This document shows, one piece after another, positions 33,309 to 41,516 of a stretch of 64,000 bases of DNA. The translations under genes were made by a program, and so were the position numbers. Source of the stretch: CAIRDP01 sp037134895 (lineage in GTDB: Bacteria; Bacteroidota; Bacteroidia; Bacteroidales; FEN-979); NCBI GenBank assembly GCA_037134895.1, contig JBAXLI010000005.1:1-64000 (forward strand), read 5' to 3'. Position 1 is the stretch's first letter, and each line of letters starts with the position of its first letter. A model generated the notes under the pieces. It searched no databases, was not told the DNA's origin, and saw only the letters and a program-made list of their open reading frames with translations.

Positions 33309-34382
33309 ATGATACATCCGGTCTTTCAAAATCTCAGGTCCATATCCGTGTATTTTGGAACGTGGATCCTCCTTGCGGGGATCCACTTTTCTATTTTATT
33401 CTTCCAGTTCAGGATACCGATAAATGTTTGCGTTGCCGACAGCCTTATTTATAACAGTATTCTTAGTTCCTTCGGAATAGCCATCTGGTATGTGATCAGA
33501 TATTCAATGCCAGGGAACAGCGGCGGATTCAGCTTTATATTCAATCATTTCACTTCCCTTGTACTGATACTGGTATTCTGGCTTGGGACAGGATATGCCC
33601 TGCTAAACCTTCTTTTCAGGGATAACCCGGTATTTATGAATTTTCTCGGACTTTCACTGCCTTACCGCTTTGTTGTGGGAGTATTCCTTTATGCTTTCAT
33701 GGGACTTGCCTATTACCTGATTATCATGTACCGCGACCTTCAGGATAAGGCAAAAGCAGAAACCCGTCTTAACGAGCTCCTGAAAGAATCGGAGCTGAAC
33801 ATGCTGAAATCACAGATCAATCCGCATTTCTTGTTTAACAGCCTGAATTCAATAAGCTCCCTCACCATCACCGATCCTGGTAAAGCCCAGGAAATGGTCG
33901 TGAAACTTTCCGAATTCCTCCGTTACAGCGTATCTTCTAACATCAATACGTTCACAAGCCTGAATAAGGAAATGCAGAACATACAGAGGTATCTTGATAT
34001 AGAGAAGATACGTTTCGGGGATAAACTTCAGTTTGATTTTTCAATTGATACAGCCTGCCTGACAAGGAATATCCCGGTGATGATTCTCCAGCCTCTTTTC
34101 GAAAATGCCATCAAGCACGGGGTGTATGAAAGCATTGAACAAGTCAGGGTACTCACCCTGGCAAGGTCTTTCGAAGAGTATTTCGAGGTTACCATTGAAA
34201 ATGATTTTGACCCTTCAGCCCCGGCACGAAAAGGTTCAGGCATAGGTCTGAAAAACATAAAGGAACGGCTGAGGCTGATGTATCGAAATGATTCGCTCCT
34301 CAAGACATCAGTTTCCGATAACGTGTTCCGCGTGATATTAACAATTCCGAATCATCAGGTTGAAAACAAAAGTGCACAATGA
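33309..34382 (+). CDS. LytS/YehU-type sensor histidine kinase
   Basis: A 357-residue membrane kinase. Four hydrophobic helices occupy about residues 12-145; a short coiled stretch (RDLQDKAKAETRLNELLKESELNMLKSQ) leads to the His_kinase motif INPHFLFNSLNSISSL with the phosphorylated histidine, and an HATPase domain with LQPLFENAIKHG and GSGIGLKNIKERL. The stop codon overlaps the start of the regulator gene (ATGA), a sign of tight coupling. Ligand unknown. Confidence 0.93.
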   Translation: MIHPVFQNLRSISVYFGTWILLAGIHFSILFFQFRIPINVCVADSLIYNSILSSFGIAIWYVIRYSMPGNSGGFSFIFNHFTSLVLILVFWLGTGYALLNLLFRDNPVFMNFLGLSLPYRFVVGVFLYAFMGLAYYLIIMYRDLQDKAKAETRLNELLKESELNMLKSQINPHFLFNSLNSISSLTITDPGKAQEMVVKLSEFLRYSVSSNINTFTSLNKEMQNIQRYLDIEKIRFGDKLQFDFSIDTACLTRNIPVMILQPLFENAIKHGVYESIEQVRVLTLARSFEEYFEVTIENDFDPSAPARKGSGIGLKNIKERLRLMYRNDSLLKTSVSDNVFRVILTIPNHQVENKSAQ

Positions 34383-35128
34383 CATACAAAGCCATTATCA
34401 TCGACGATGAGAAACCTGCAAGGGATATCATCAGGACCTTCCTTAAGGACAACCCAGAAGTAGAGTTGCTTACCGAGTGTTCCGACGGGTTTGCCGGATT
34501 AAAGGCCATCCAGGAGATGAGCCCCGACCTGGTCTTTCTCGATATACAGATGCCGAAACTTACTGGATTTGAGGTGCTTGAGTTGCTTGAAAATCCACCT
34601 CTTATCATTTTCAGTACTGCTTATGATCAGTATGCTATCAAGGCTTTTGAGATGAATGCTACGGATTATATCCTAAAGCCATATTCAAGGGAGAGATTCA
34701 GCCAGGCCCTGGGGAAAGCTGTCGAAAAACTCAAAAGCGGACTGCCGGTTAAGCCCGATGTTCAGAAAATCATTCAGACCGCCGATGAAAAAGAAGAATT
34801 GCTGCAGAGGATTGCAGTGAAAACAAGGCATAAGGTACACGTTATAGGTGTTAATGAGATCTTCTACCTGGAAGCGGAAGGGGATTATGTGATGATCCAT
34901 ACAAAAGACGGGAATTATCTGAAGGAGAAAACCATGAAGTATTTTGAAGCTCATCTTGATCCGGATAAATTTATTCGTATTCATCGTTCATATATTGTTA
35001 ATGCTGAGTCAATTGAAAGAATTGAACTGTACGACAAGGAAAGCTATTCGGTGCTCCTGAAAAACGGGGCAAGCCTCAGGGCCAGCACCAGCGGTTACAA
35101 GCAGCTCAAGCAGATACTCCATATGTAG
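34379..35128 (+). CDS. LytTR-family response regulator
   Basis: A 249-residue regulator: receiver domain (1-120; acidic pair at 9-10, phospho-acceptor Asp55 in LVFLDIQMP, the FSTAYDQYAIKAFE switch region and the KP pair in YILKPY) and a C-terminal LytTR DNA-binding domain (about 145-245; GVNEIFYLEAEGDYVMIHT, FIRIHRSYIVN). LytTR proteins bind direct repeats upstream of targets. The cognate kinase is the gene it overlaps; the LiaF-like gene upstream is a likely target or partner. Confidence 0.94.
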   Translation: MTYKAIIIDDEKPARDIIRTFLKDNPEVELLTECSDGFAGLKAIQEMSPDLVFLDIQMPKLTGFEVLELLENPPLIIFSTAYDQYAIKAFEMNATDYILKPYSRERFSQALGKAVEKLKSGLPVKPDVQKIIQTADEKEELLQRIAVKTRHKVHVIGVNEIFYLEAEGDYVMIHTKDGNYLKEKTMKYFEAHLDPDKFIRIHRSYIVNAESIERIELYDKESYSVLLKNGASLRASTSGYKQLKQILHM

Positions 35129-35205
35129 GCTCATTTTTTTTAAGCCTGCGAACTATTTCCCCTGAAAATTGTCTATATTTACATTCAGACTAATACTATA
35201 TCAGG

Positions 35206-36687
35206 GTGAAAATGCTAATATCCAATCCGGTCATTTACGAAATAAACACTCTCGTGTGGCTGGAAGAAATCAGCGGTGAATTCAATACAGAAATTACCTT
35301 ATCAACCGTTCCTGATATTAAATGGGATGAAATTGCCCGCCTGGGAATTCAGGCTGTATGGCTGATGGGGGTGTGGGAACGAAGTCCTGAATGTGTAAAG
35401 ATATCAAATGCCGATGCGGGCAATTTGTCTGATTTTCATAAGGCGTTGAGCGATTTTGAATTCTCAGATAATGTGGGCTCTCCCTATTCGATTAAAGATT
35501 ATAATGTAGATCAGAGATTTGGAGGAAATCATGGTCTTGCGATTGCCCGCGAAAAACTCAGTGCAAGGAATATTTCTCTTATACTTGATTTTGTACCGAA
35601 TCACCTGGCATTTGATAATCCCCTGGTAGAGACGAACCCTGATTTTTTCATTCATGGTACCGAAGACGAGTTGTTGACCGACCCGGGTACCTTCAAAAGA
35701 ACCGCTTCTGGCATTCTCGCCTGCGGTAAGGATCCTTATTATCCCGCCTGGGAGGATGTTGTTCAGGTAAATGCATTTAATAATGGATTAAGGCGGATGG
35801 CGTGCAGCATAGTAAAACACATTGCCGGTATGTGTGACGGAGTACGCTGTGATATGGCCATGCTTATGATGAATGAGGTTTTCATTCGCACCTGGGGTGC
35901 ACTGGCAGGTGAACAGCCAGCCAATGAATACTGGGAGGTTCTTATAAGGGAAGTCAAGTCTGAATACCCCGGGTTCATTTTTATTGCTGAAGTATACTGG
36001 GACATGGAATTCCTGCTCCAGCAAACCGGCTTCGATTTTTGTTATGATAAACGTCTTTATGACCGACTGAAGGGAGAAGATGCCGATTCAATTCGCAATC
36101 ATTTACAGGCTGAAATGAAGTTCCAGTCAAAGCTGATCAGGTTTATCGAAAATCATGATGAAGAAAGAGCTGTTTCGGTTTTCAGGTCCGAGAAAGAAAA
36201 AGCTGCAGCCTTGGTATGTCTCAGTCTGCCCGGAGCGAAACTAATTCATGAAGGACAGCTTTCCGGAAGAAGTGTTCGTTTACCTGTTTTTCTCAGGAGA
36301 AGGCCGGCTGAACCCCTGAACCTGCAGCTGTGGAATTTCTATGAAAACCTCCTGGAAGTTATTGCCTTACCTGCATTGCATCAAGGGAAGTGGTCACTCT
36401 GCCCCCTCAGCGGATGGGATGATAATCAAAGCTGCAAGCATTTGCTGGCCTGGAGCTGGAAGTTTGAAGGCACCCTTATACTGGTTGCCGTCAATTATTA
36501 CTATAAACCATCTCAGGGTTTTGTCTACTTGCCTGATTCCAACCTTTCAGGGCATTCGTGGAGGCTTGTCGACCTGTTTACCCAGGATCATTTTATAAGG
36601 AACGGGGATGAAATTGCTGTGAGCGGATTATATGTCGGACTTGAGCCATGGGGTTTCCATTTCTTCCAGATGTACAGGATGGTTTAA
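35206..36687 (+). CDS. GH13 alpha-amylase family enzyme
   Basis: A 493-residue cytosolic glycoside hydrolase with no signal peptide. All four GH13 regions are present: LDFVPNH, DGVRCDMAM with nucleophile Asp216, FIAEVYWD with acid/base Glu262, and FIENHDEERA with transition-state Asp318. The barrel starts near residue 40 (WDEIARLGIQAVWLMGVW) and a short C-terminal beta domain ends near 490. It probably acts on alpha-glucans or trehalose-like sugars inside the cell; the specificity is not evident. GTG at 35206 or ATG at 35212 may be the start. No sugar transport genes flank it. Confidence 0.9.
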   Translation: MKMLISNPVIYEINTLVWLEEISGEFNTEITLSTVPDIKWDEIARLGIQAVWLMGVWERSPECVKISNADAGNLSDFHKALSDFEFSDNVGSPYSIKDYNVDQRFGGNHGLAIAREKLSARNISLILDFVPNHLAFDNPLVETNPDFFIHGTEDELLTDPGTFKRTASGILACGKDPYYPAWEDVVQVNAFNNGLRRMACSIVKHIAGMCDGVRCDMAMLMMNEVFIRTWGALAGEQPANEYWEVLIREVKSEYPGFIFIAEVYWDMEFLLQQTGFDFCYDKRLYDRLKGEDADSIRNHLQAEMKFQSKLIRFIENHDEERAVSVFRSEKEKAAALVCLSLPGAKLIHEGQLSGRSVRLPVFLRRRPAEPLNLQLWNFYENLLEVIALPALHQGKWSLCPLSGWDDNQSCKHLLAWSWKFEGTLILVAVNYYYKPSQGFVYLPDSNLSGHSWRLVDLFTQDHFIRNGDEIAVSGLYVGLEPWGFHFFQMYRMV

Positions 36688-36767
36688 ACCTTATAAAAGC
36701 ATAACGGGGCAAACTTAACACTGAAAAACTATAACCCATTACATTCAATATGTTAAAATGAGTTAAT

Positions 36768-37412
36768 ATGAAAAGAAAAATCAAAATGATTACGATGGTA
36801 GTAACAGTGATGTTTATGATATCATGCGCTACATACCCAGGAATGGATTCCCGTCTCGCCGAAGACCTGGTTGATATTACCAAGTATGACCTGGGTACGA
36901 ATTTTAAAGAGTTTAAAACCTTTTCAATTGTCGATTCTGTGGTCGTAATCAAGAACGGCACAGACAGTGTCAGGGTTTTAGATAATCAAACCAGGGCTTT
37001 ACTGGCTGAGATTACAGGCAATATGCAGGCCAGGGGGTATACTCTGGTTGACCGCAAGACAGGCAAACCAGATCTCGGGATCAATGTCTCTGCAATAAAG
37101 GTGACCAATGTCTCCTATTATTACCCTGGCTGGTACTGGGATTATTATGGATATTATGACCCCTATTACTGGGATTACCCGGGTTATAATTACTGGTATC
37201 CTTATTATCCTCCGGCAGTGAGCACATACAGCACCGGTACTGTGATCATTGATATGCTTGACCTCAAGAATGCACCGGCTCACAATAATAAGCTATATGT
37301 GGTTTGGGTGGCTATCATTAGGGGCTTGTTGACAGGCTATCACACTGAGCAGGATGTTCTGACAAATGTTGACCAGTGTTTTACCCAAACACCACAGATC
37401 AGGGCGTATTAA
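36768..37412 (+). CDS. DUF4136 family lipoprotein
   Basis: The 214-residue protein has a lipoprotein signal peptide with the lipobox MISC (cysteine at about residue 20). The body matches DUF4136: YDLGTNFKEFKTFSIVD, a central block on GYTLVDRKTGKPDLGINVSAI, and an unusual Tyr/Trp-rich stretch at about 122-155. Function unknown; the family is anchored in the outer membrane. An outer-membrane beta-barrel gene follows after 47 nt and may be co-transcribed. Confidence 0.88.
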   Translation: MKRKIKMITMVVTVMFMISCATYPGMDSRLAEDLVDITKYDLGTNFKEFKTFSIVDSVVVIKNGTDSVRVLDNQTRALLAEITGNMQARGYTLVDRKTGKPDLGINVSAIKVTNVSYYYPGWYWDYYGYYDPYYWDYPGYNYWYPYYPPAVSTYSTGTVIIDMLDLKNAPAHNNKLYVVWVAIIRGLLTGYHTEQDVLTNVDQCFTQTPQIRAY

Positions 37413-37459
37413 ATTGCCGGGCGGTAAAATTAAAGGATAATAACTCAAGAAAACCTACA

Positions 37460-38107
37460 ATGAAAAAGATATTTATAGCGATCATAACAGCCCTCATCCT
37501 TTGCGGAACTGCACAGGCACAGGACAAAGCTACAACAGGCTTCACGCCTTCATCGATGTATACACTTTCGTGGACGCTTAGTGTCCCTTTGGGCAATTTC
37601 AGCAGTTTTATCAATAGTGTCAGCCCGGCAGGAGGGAACTTCACAGGAAGGTATTTTCTGAAAAAAGGCCTGGCCGTAGGTTTTGAATTCGGCTGGAACA
37701 ATTATTACAAGAAATATGCCCGTAATACATATTACGGAAGCGATGGAACCGCCATAACGGCTATTCATTATAATTATGCGTTTGTAGTTCCCTGGAAGGT
37801 TGGAGCCTATTATTATTTCATGCCCACTGCGATAGCCTGCCCATACGTGGGTTTATCTTTCGGAGGGGATTATATGGAGGAACATATACTTGTTCAGGAA
37901 TATGATATTTATAACACCCAATGGGGATTTACAATGTCGCCAGAAATCGGCGCCCTGATCAAATTCGGCCGTTACTCCCAGTGGGGAGCCAACGTCAGCG
38001 CTCAATACTGGTTCAATACAAATTCATTCAACTTTACCGATGTTCAGACTTTCTCAACCATGCAGGGTCTCAACTTCAACGTGGGAGTTGTTTACATGCT
38101 GAGATAA
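37460..38107 (+). CDS. Outer membrane beta-barrel protein
   Basis: About 215 residues from the ATG at 37460. The first 20 residues (MKKIFIAIITALILCGTAQAQ) are a signal peptide, which fixes the start although the frame is open from 37376. The mature part alternates short amphipathic strands (MYTLSWTLSVPLGNF, GLAVGFEFGWNNYY, WKVGAYYYFMP, WGANVSAQYWF) and ends in LNFNVGVVYMLR, as in small outer-membrane barrels (OmpW/OprF-like size). Function unknown. A strong terminator follows. Confidence 0.85.
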   Translation: MKKIFIAIITALILCGTAQAQDKATTGFTPSSMYTLSWTLSVPLGNFSSFINSVSPAGGNFTGRYFLKKGLAVGFEFGWNNYYKKYARNTYYGSDGTAITAIHYNYAFVVPWKVGAYYYFMPTAIACPYVGLSFGGDYMEEHILVQEYDIYNTQWGFTMSPEIGALIKFGRYSQWGANVSAQYWFNTNSFNFTDVQTFSTMQGLNFNVGVVYMLR

Positions 38108-38127
38108 CATGACACCTGAAACAAACA

Positions 38128-38163
38128 GAAAGGGCTGGTGGTTTTCCCCGGCCCTTTCTTTTT
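38128..38163 (+). terminator. Rho-independent terminator after the beta-barrel gene
   Basis: An 11-bp stem with one G-T wobble (GAAAGGGCTGG at 38128-38138, CCGGCCCTTTC at 38148-38158) is followed by five T residues. It lies between convergent genes and ends at the stop codon of pyruvate kinase; the T-run serves the plus-strand direction only. Confidence 0.85.
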
Positions 38164-39577
38164 ACATGGTATGTATTTTCAGGCAGTTTGTGCCTCCGGG
38201 AATATTCGGAGGGATGCCGGCAATCACGATGATCTTCTCGCCGGTTTTTACCGTTTGATGGTCACGGATATTCACTTCGGCAAAGCTTATCATCTCATCA
38301 AAAGACTCACATAGTTGTTTTATCAGAATGGGATGAATTCCCCAGAGCAGGTTCAGTCCATGATAAACCACGGGGTCGTTGGTCAGTGCATAAATTGGCG
38401 CTTTCGGCCGGCCGGCAGCAGAGAATTTCGCACTCCTTCCACTTGATGTAAGCACCGCAATAGCCGAAACCGGTATAACCTTTTCGATCCGGTTAACAGC
38501 TTCACATATGGCGCCTATTTCAGAATGTTCTGCGGATGGATAAGTCCTGAATTCAATCTTCGATTCAACTTCCATGGCGATCCTGTTCATCATCTCAACG
38601 GCCTTTACAGGATATTCACCCACTGCTGATTCACCCGACAGCATCGTACAGTCAGTTCCGTCAATTATAGCATTTGCCACATCATTCGCCTCTGCCCGGG
38701 TTGGCCTGGGTTCATGTATCATCGATTCAAGCATCTGGGTCGCGGTGATTACAGGTTTACTCTTCCTGTTGCACTGCTCTATGATATGCTTCTGCAGCAG
38801 GGGAACCTTCTCGGGATTCATTTCAACCCCCAGGTCACCCCTGGCCACCATGATTCCGTCGGAGACTTCGATGATCTCGTCAAGATGATCAATTGCCTGT
38901 GGTTTTTCGATTTTTGCAATAAGGGGCTTCTTGTATCCGGCAGCAGTAATAAAATCCCTCAGTTTGGTAATGTCAGTGGCGGAACGAACAAAACTCAATG
39001 ACACCCAGTCAACACCATGCTTTAATCCGAATTCCAGGTCTTGTTTATCCTTATCGGTAAGCGACGGCAGCTTCAGCGTGAGGTTTGGAAAATTCACTCC
39101 CTTCCTGTTCTTGAGCATCCCCCCGTCTTCAACGACACAGATTAATGCATTCCGCCTGATGGCAGTAATTTTAAGTGCAAGCAGACCGTCGTCGAGAAGG
39201 ATGCTCATACCCGGCGCAGCTTCTTCCGCTGCATGCGGGTAGTCGATGGGGATAACATCAGGTTCTCCCTGGTAATCTTCCATTGGAATAATACTGAAAA
39301 TACCTCCTTTTGGAAGCATTAACTGGTCTCCCTTCAACTTACCCACCCTGATCTTTGGTCCCTGCAAGTCCTGAAGCAGTGTGACCGGAGTGTCCATTTC
39401 ATCTGAGACCTCCCTCAGGTATTGTATTACTTTTGCATGGTCCTCGTAACTCCCGTGCGAGAAATTCAATCTTGCTACGTTCATTCCTGCCGAGATGAGT
39501 TTCCTGATCATCTCGGGTGTATTGCTCGCCGGTCCTATTGTTGCAACAATTTTAGTTCTTCGTATGGAATCATTCAT
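38162..39577 (-). CDS. pyk: Pyruvate kinase
   Basis: A 471-residue enzyme with RRTKIVATIGPASNTPEMIRKLI, the MNVARLNFSHG substrate loop, LLQDLQGPKIRVGKL, the active-site lysine segment PLIAKIEKPQAI, VARGDLGVEM, TATQMLESMI and LSGESAVGEYPVKAV. It makes ATP and pyruvate from phosphoenolpyruvate and ADP. Single gene with its own -7 element at 39609-39616; divergent from a lone receiver protein. Confidence 0.97.
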   Translation of the reverse strand: MNDSIRRTKIVATIGPASNTPEMIRKLISAGMNVARLNFSHGSYEDHAKVIQYLREVSDEMDTPVTLLQDLQGPKIRVGKLKGDQLMLPKGGIFSIIPMEDYQGEPDVIPIDYPHAAEEAAPGMSILLDDGLLALKITAIRRNALICVVEDGGMLKNRKGVNFPNLTLKLPSLTDKDKQDLEFGLKHGVDWVSLSFVRSATDITKLRDFITAAGYKKPLIAKIEKPQAIDHLDEIIEVSDGIMVARGDLGVEMNPEKVPLLQKHIIEQCNRKSKPVITATQMLESMIHEPRPTRAEANDVANAIIDGTDCTMLSGESAVGEYPVKAVEMMNRIAMEVESKIEFRTYPSAEHSEIGAICEAVNRIEKVIPVSAIAVLTSSGRSAKFSAAGRPKAPIYALTNDPVVYHGLNLLWGIHPILIKQLCESFDEMISFAEVNIRDHQTVKTGEKIIVIAGIPPNIPGGTNCLKIHTM

Positions 39578-39608
39578 AGTGCTGGAGTTGGAATTATTAA
39601 ATTCATAC

Positions 39609-39616
39609 CAAAGCTA
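39609..39616 (-). promoter_or_regulatory. Bacteroidota -7 promoter element (minus strand)
   Basis: CAAAGCTA reads TAGCTTTG on the minus strand, 31 nt before the pyk ATG. Confidence 0.7.
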
Positions 39617-39666
39617 TGATTTTTGCTTTATGAAAAGATTTTGTTGTAAAAATAAATAAAAGTTAA

Positions 39667-39674
39667 TATTTTTG
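39667..39674 (+). promoter_or_regulatory. Bacteroidota -7 promoter element
   Basis: TATTTTTG, a TAnnTTTG match. It contains the in-frame TTG at 39672, which is thus unlikely to be a start; the ATG at 39693 is 18 nt downstream. Confidence 0.7.
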
Positions 39675-39692
39675 AATACCAAAATTTTGGAA

Positions 39693-40088
39693 ATGGCTAA
39701 CAGCCCGATGAACTGGAAGGGGAAATCCATTCTCATAGTAGAGGATGATCAGCCGAATTTCAATTATCTTGATATCCTTCTTAAATCGACAAACGCAAAA
39801 GTCTTGCATGCCGAGAACGGGTATGATGCGGTTGAATTTTGCAAGAAATATCCTGAGATCAATGTTGTGCTGATGGATATGGAACTGCCGCTTTTAAGCG
39901 GTCTTGAGGCCACCCGCCAAATTCTTGAACTGAGGTCCGGCCTGCCTGTAATCGCTCAGACAGCATTTGCAGATGAAAATGACCAGGAAGCAGCATTTCA
40001 GGCTGGTTGCTGTGAGTTCCTGGCTAAGCCCATCCGCGCAAACGAAATGCTCGATCTCATAAAAAAGTATCTGCAGCCTATCGGATAA
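39693..40088 (+). CDS. Single-domain response regulator (CheY-like receiver)
   Basis: A 131-residue receiver with no output domain: acidic pair Asp18-Asp19 in ILIVEDDQPN, phospho-acceptor Asp62 in VVLMDMELP, a switch threonine near IAQTAFADEND, and the KP pair in FLAKPIRANEM. Such stand-alone receivers relay phosphate or act as diffusible signals; they are often partners of hybrid or PAS-type kinases. No kinase is adjacent, but a soluble PAS/GAF kinase lies 5 kb away. ATG at 39693 preferred because the upstream TTG lies in the promoter. Confidence 0.92.
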   Translation: MANSPMNWKGKSILIVEDDQPNFNYLDILLKSTNAKVLHAENGYDAVEFCKKYPEINVVLMDMELPLLSGLEATRQILELRSGLPVIAQTAFADENDQEAAFQAGCCEFLAKPIRANEMLDLIKKYLQPIG

Positions 40089-40121
40089 TCAAAACTGCTT
40101 TCTTTCCCTGTCACTTATTCA

Positions 40122-41513
40122 TCAAAGGCTTATCTCCTCATTAAGAGATGGGTAGGAAGCTTCAATGTTAAACCGTTCTTTGATCTTTGCACCCAGAACT
40201 TTTCTGGGCCCGTTTTCACCGTGTATCAGGAAAAGCTGTGGGCGGGCAGGAGCAAGGTGGGAGAACCACTCAAGCAGATCCTTCTGGCCTGCATGGGCGC
40301 TGAATCCACCAAGTGTATGAACGGTTGCTTTAACGGCAACTTCCTCGCCGAAGATCTTTACCTTTGGCGCACCGTCGACCAGCCTTCTGCCCAGTGTTCC
40401 GTAACCCTGGTATCCGACAATAACGACGTGGGTTTCAGGTTTCCAGAGATTGTACTTGAGGTGATGAAGGATACGGCCCGCATTGCACATCCCTGCACCT
40501 GCAAGAACCATCATGGGTCCTGCAACATCATTGATGGCTATGGAGTCTTCAGCAGTGGGGCACATCTTCAGGGTTTTTAAGTCATCCATCAAAGGCTTAA
40601 CCCTGATAAAATCGAGAAGTTCCTCGTCATACAGTTCTTTGTGGCTGAAGTAGATCCTGGATGCATCAATAGCCATCGGACTATCGAGAAAAATCGGGAA
40701 AGGCGGCACATGCCTGGCCCTGAACATGGACGCAAGGATAGAGATCATCAGCTGGGCCCTTCCAACAGCAAAGGTCGGAATCAGGATCTTGCCTTTACTC
40801 TCCACTGCAGTCCTCACAATGGTTGTAAATTCATCAACGGTTTCATTCAGAGGCTTATGATCACGGTCTCCATAAGTTGTTTCCAGGAAAACTGCATCCG
40901 CAAGGTGCAACTCTTCAAAGTCCTTCAGTATAGGGGCTCCTTTCGGCCCGAGATCCCCCGAAAACACAAGTTTTTTTACCTGTCCTTTTTCCTCTATGCT
41001 CAGCTGAATGCATGCAGACCCAAGCATATGTCCGGCTTCGGCGAAGTAAGCCTTTATTCCTGCCGCCACCTGGAACTCCTTGTCATATGGCAGGGCGATC
41101 AAGCGGCCAATTATGTCTTCGGTGTCTTCCTGGGAAACCATTGGCTGAACGGGTTTCAATCCTGCCCTTTGCCTTTTCCTGTTCGTTCTCAAGGTCTCCT
41201 GTTCCTGAACATGCGCCGAATCCCTGAGGATAAGCGAAGTCAGTTCCAGGGTTGCCTGGGTGCAGAAAACGGGTGCAGGCAGCCCCATTTTACTTAGCAG
41301 GGGGAGCCTGCCGGTATGGTCGAGATGGGCATGAGTTATAAGAATTGCATCCAGCCCCTTCACATCTTTACTATCGAAACGGTTCATCCCTTCGGCTTTC
41401 TTTCCGCCCTGGAAAATTCCGCAATCGACAAGTATCCTGGCTTTATCTGTCTCGATAAGATAAGCAGAGCCGGTGACTTCCCCGCCACCGGCTCCTAAAA
41501 CTTTAATTCTCAT
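40122..41513 (-). CDS. MBL-fold beta-CASP RNA-processing exonuclease/endonuclease
   Basis: A 463-residue metallo-beta-lactamase-fold protein. It has the metal motif THAHLDHTGRLP (His61, His63, Asp65, His66), EAGHMLGSA, the beta-CASP domain with FLETTYGDRDH and LIPTFAVGRAQ, and the C-terminal RMMBL region ending HTLGGFSAHAGQKDLLEW. Relatives (CPSF73/Ysh1-like) cleave RNA with two zinc ions. Cytosolic. It starts 3 nt after the M16 peptidase gene on the same strand and so is probably the second gene of that operon. Confidence 0.92.
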   Translation of the reverse strand: MRIKVLGAGGGEVTGSAYLIETDKARILVDCGIFQGGKKAEGMNRFDSKDVKGLDAILITHAHLDHTGRLPLLSKMGLPAPVFCTQATLELTSLILRDSAHVQEQETLRTNRKRQRAGLKPVQPMVSQEDTEDIIGRLIALPYDKEFQVAAGIKAYFAEAGHMLGSACIQLSIEEKGQVKKLVFSGDLGPKGAPILKDFEELHLADAVFLETTYGDRDHKPLNETVDEFTTIVRTAVESKGKILIPTFAVGRAQLMISILASMFRARHVPPFPIFLDSPMAIDASRIYFSHKELYDEELLDFIRVKPLMDDLKTLKMCPTAEDSIAINDVAGPMMVLAGAGMCNAGRILHHLKYNLWKPETHVVIVGYQGYGTLGRRLVDGAPKVKIFGEEVAVKATVHTLGGFSAHAGQKDLLEWFSHLAPARPQLFLIHGENGPRKVLGAKIKERFNIEASYPSLNEEISL

Positions 41514-41516
41514 AAA

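Noticed and set aside
40641..41297. A 218-residue plus-strand frame opposite the beta-CASP nuclease
   Set aside because: Antisense shadow; no domain, no promoter word upstream.
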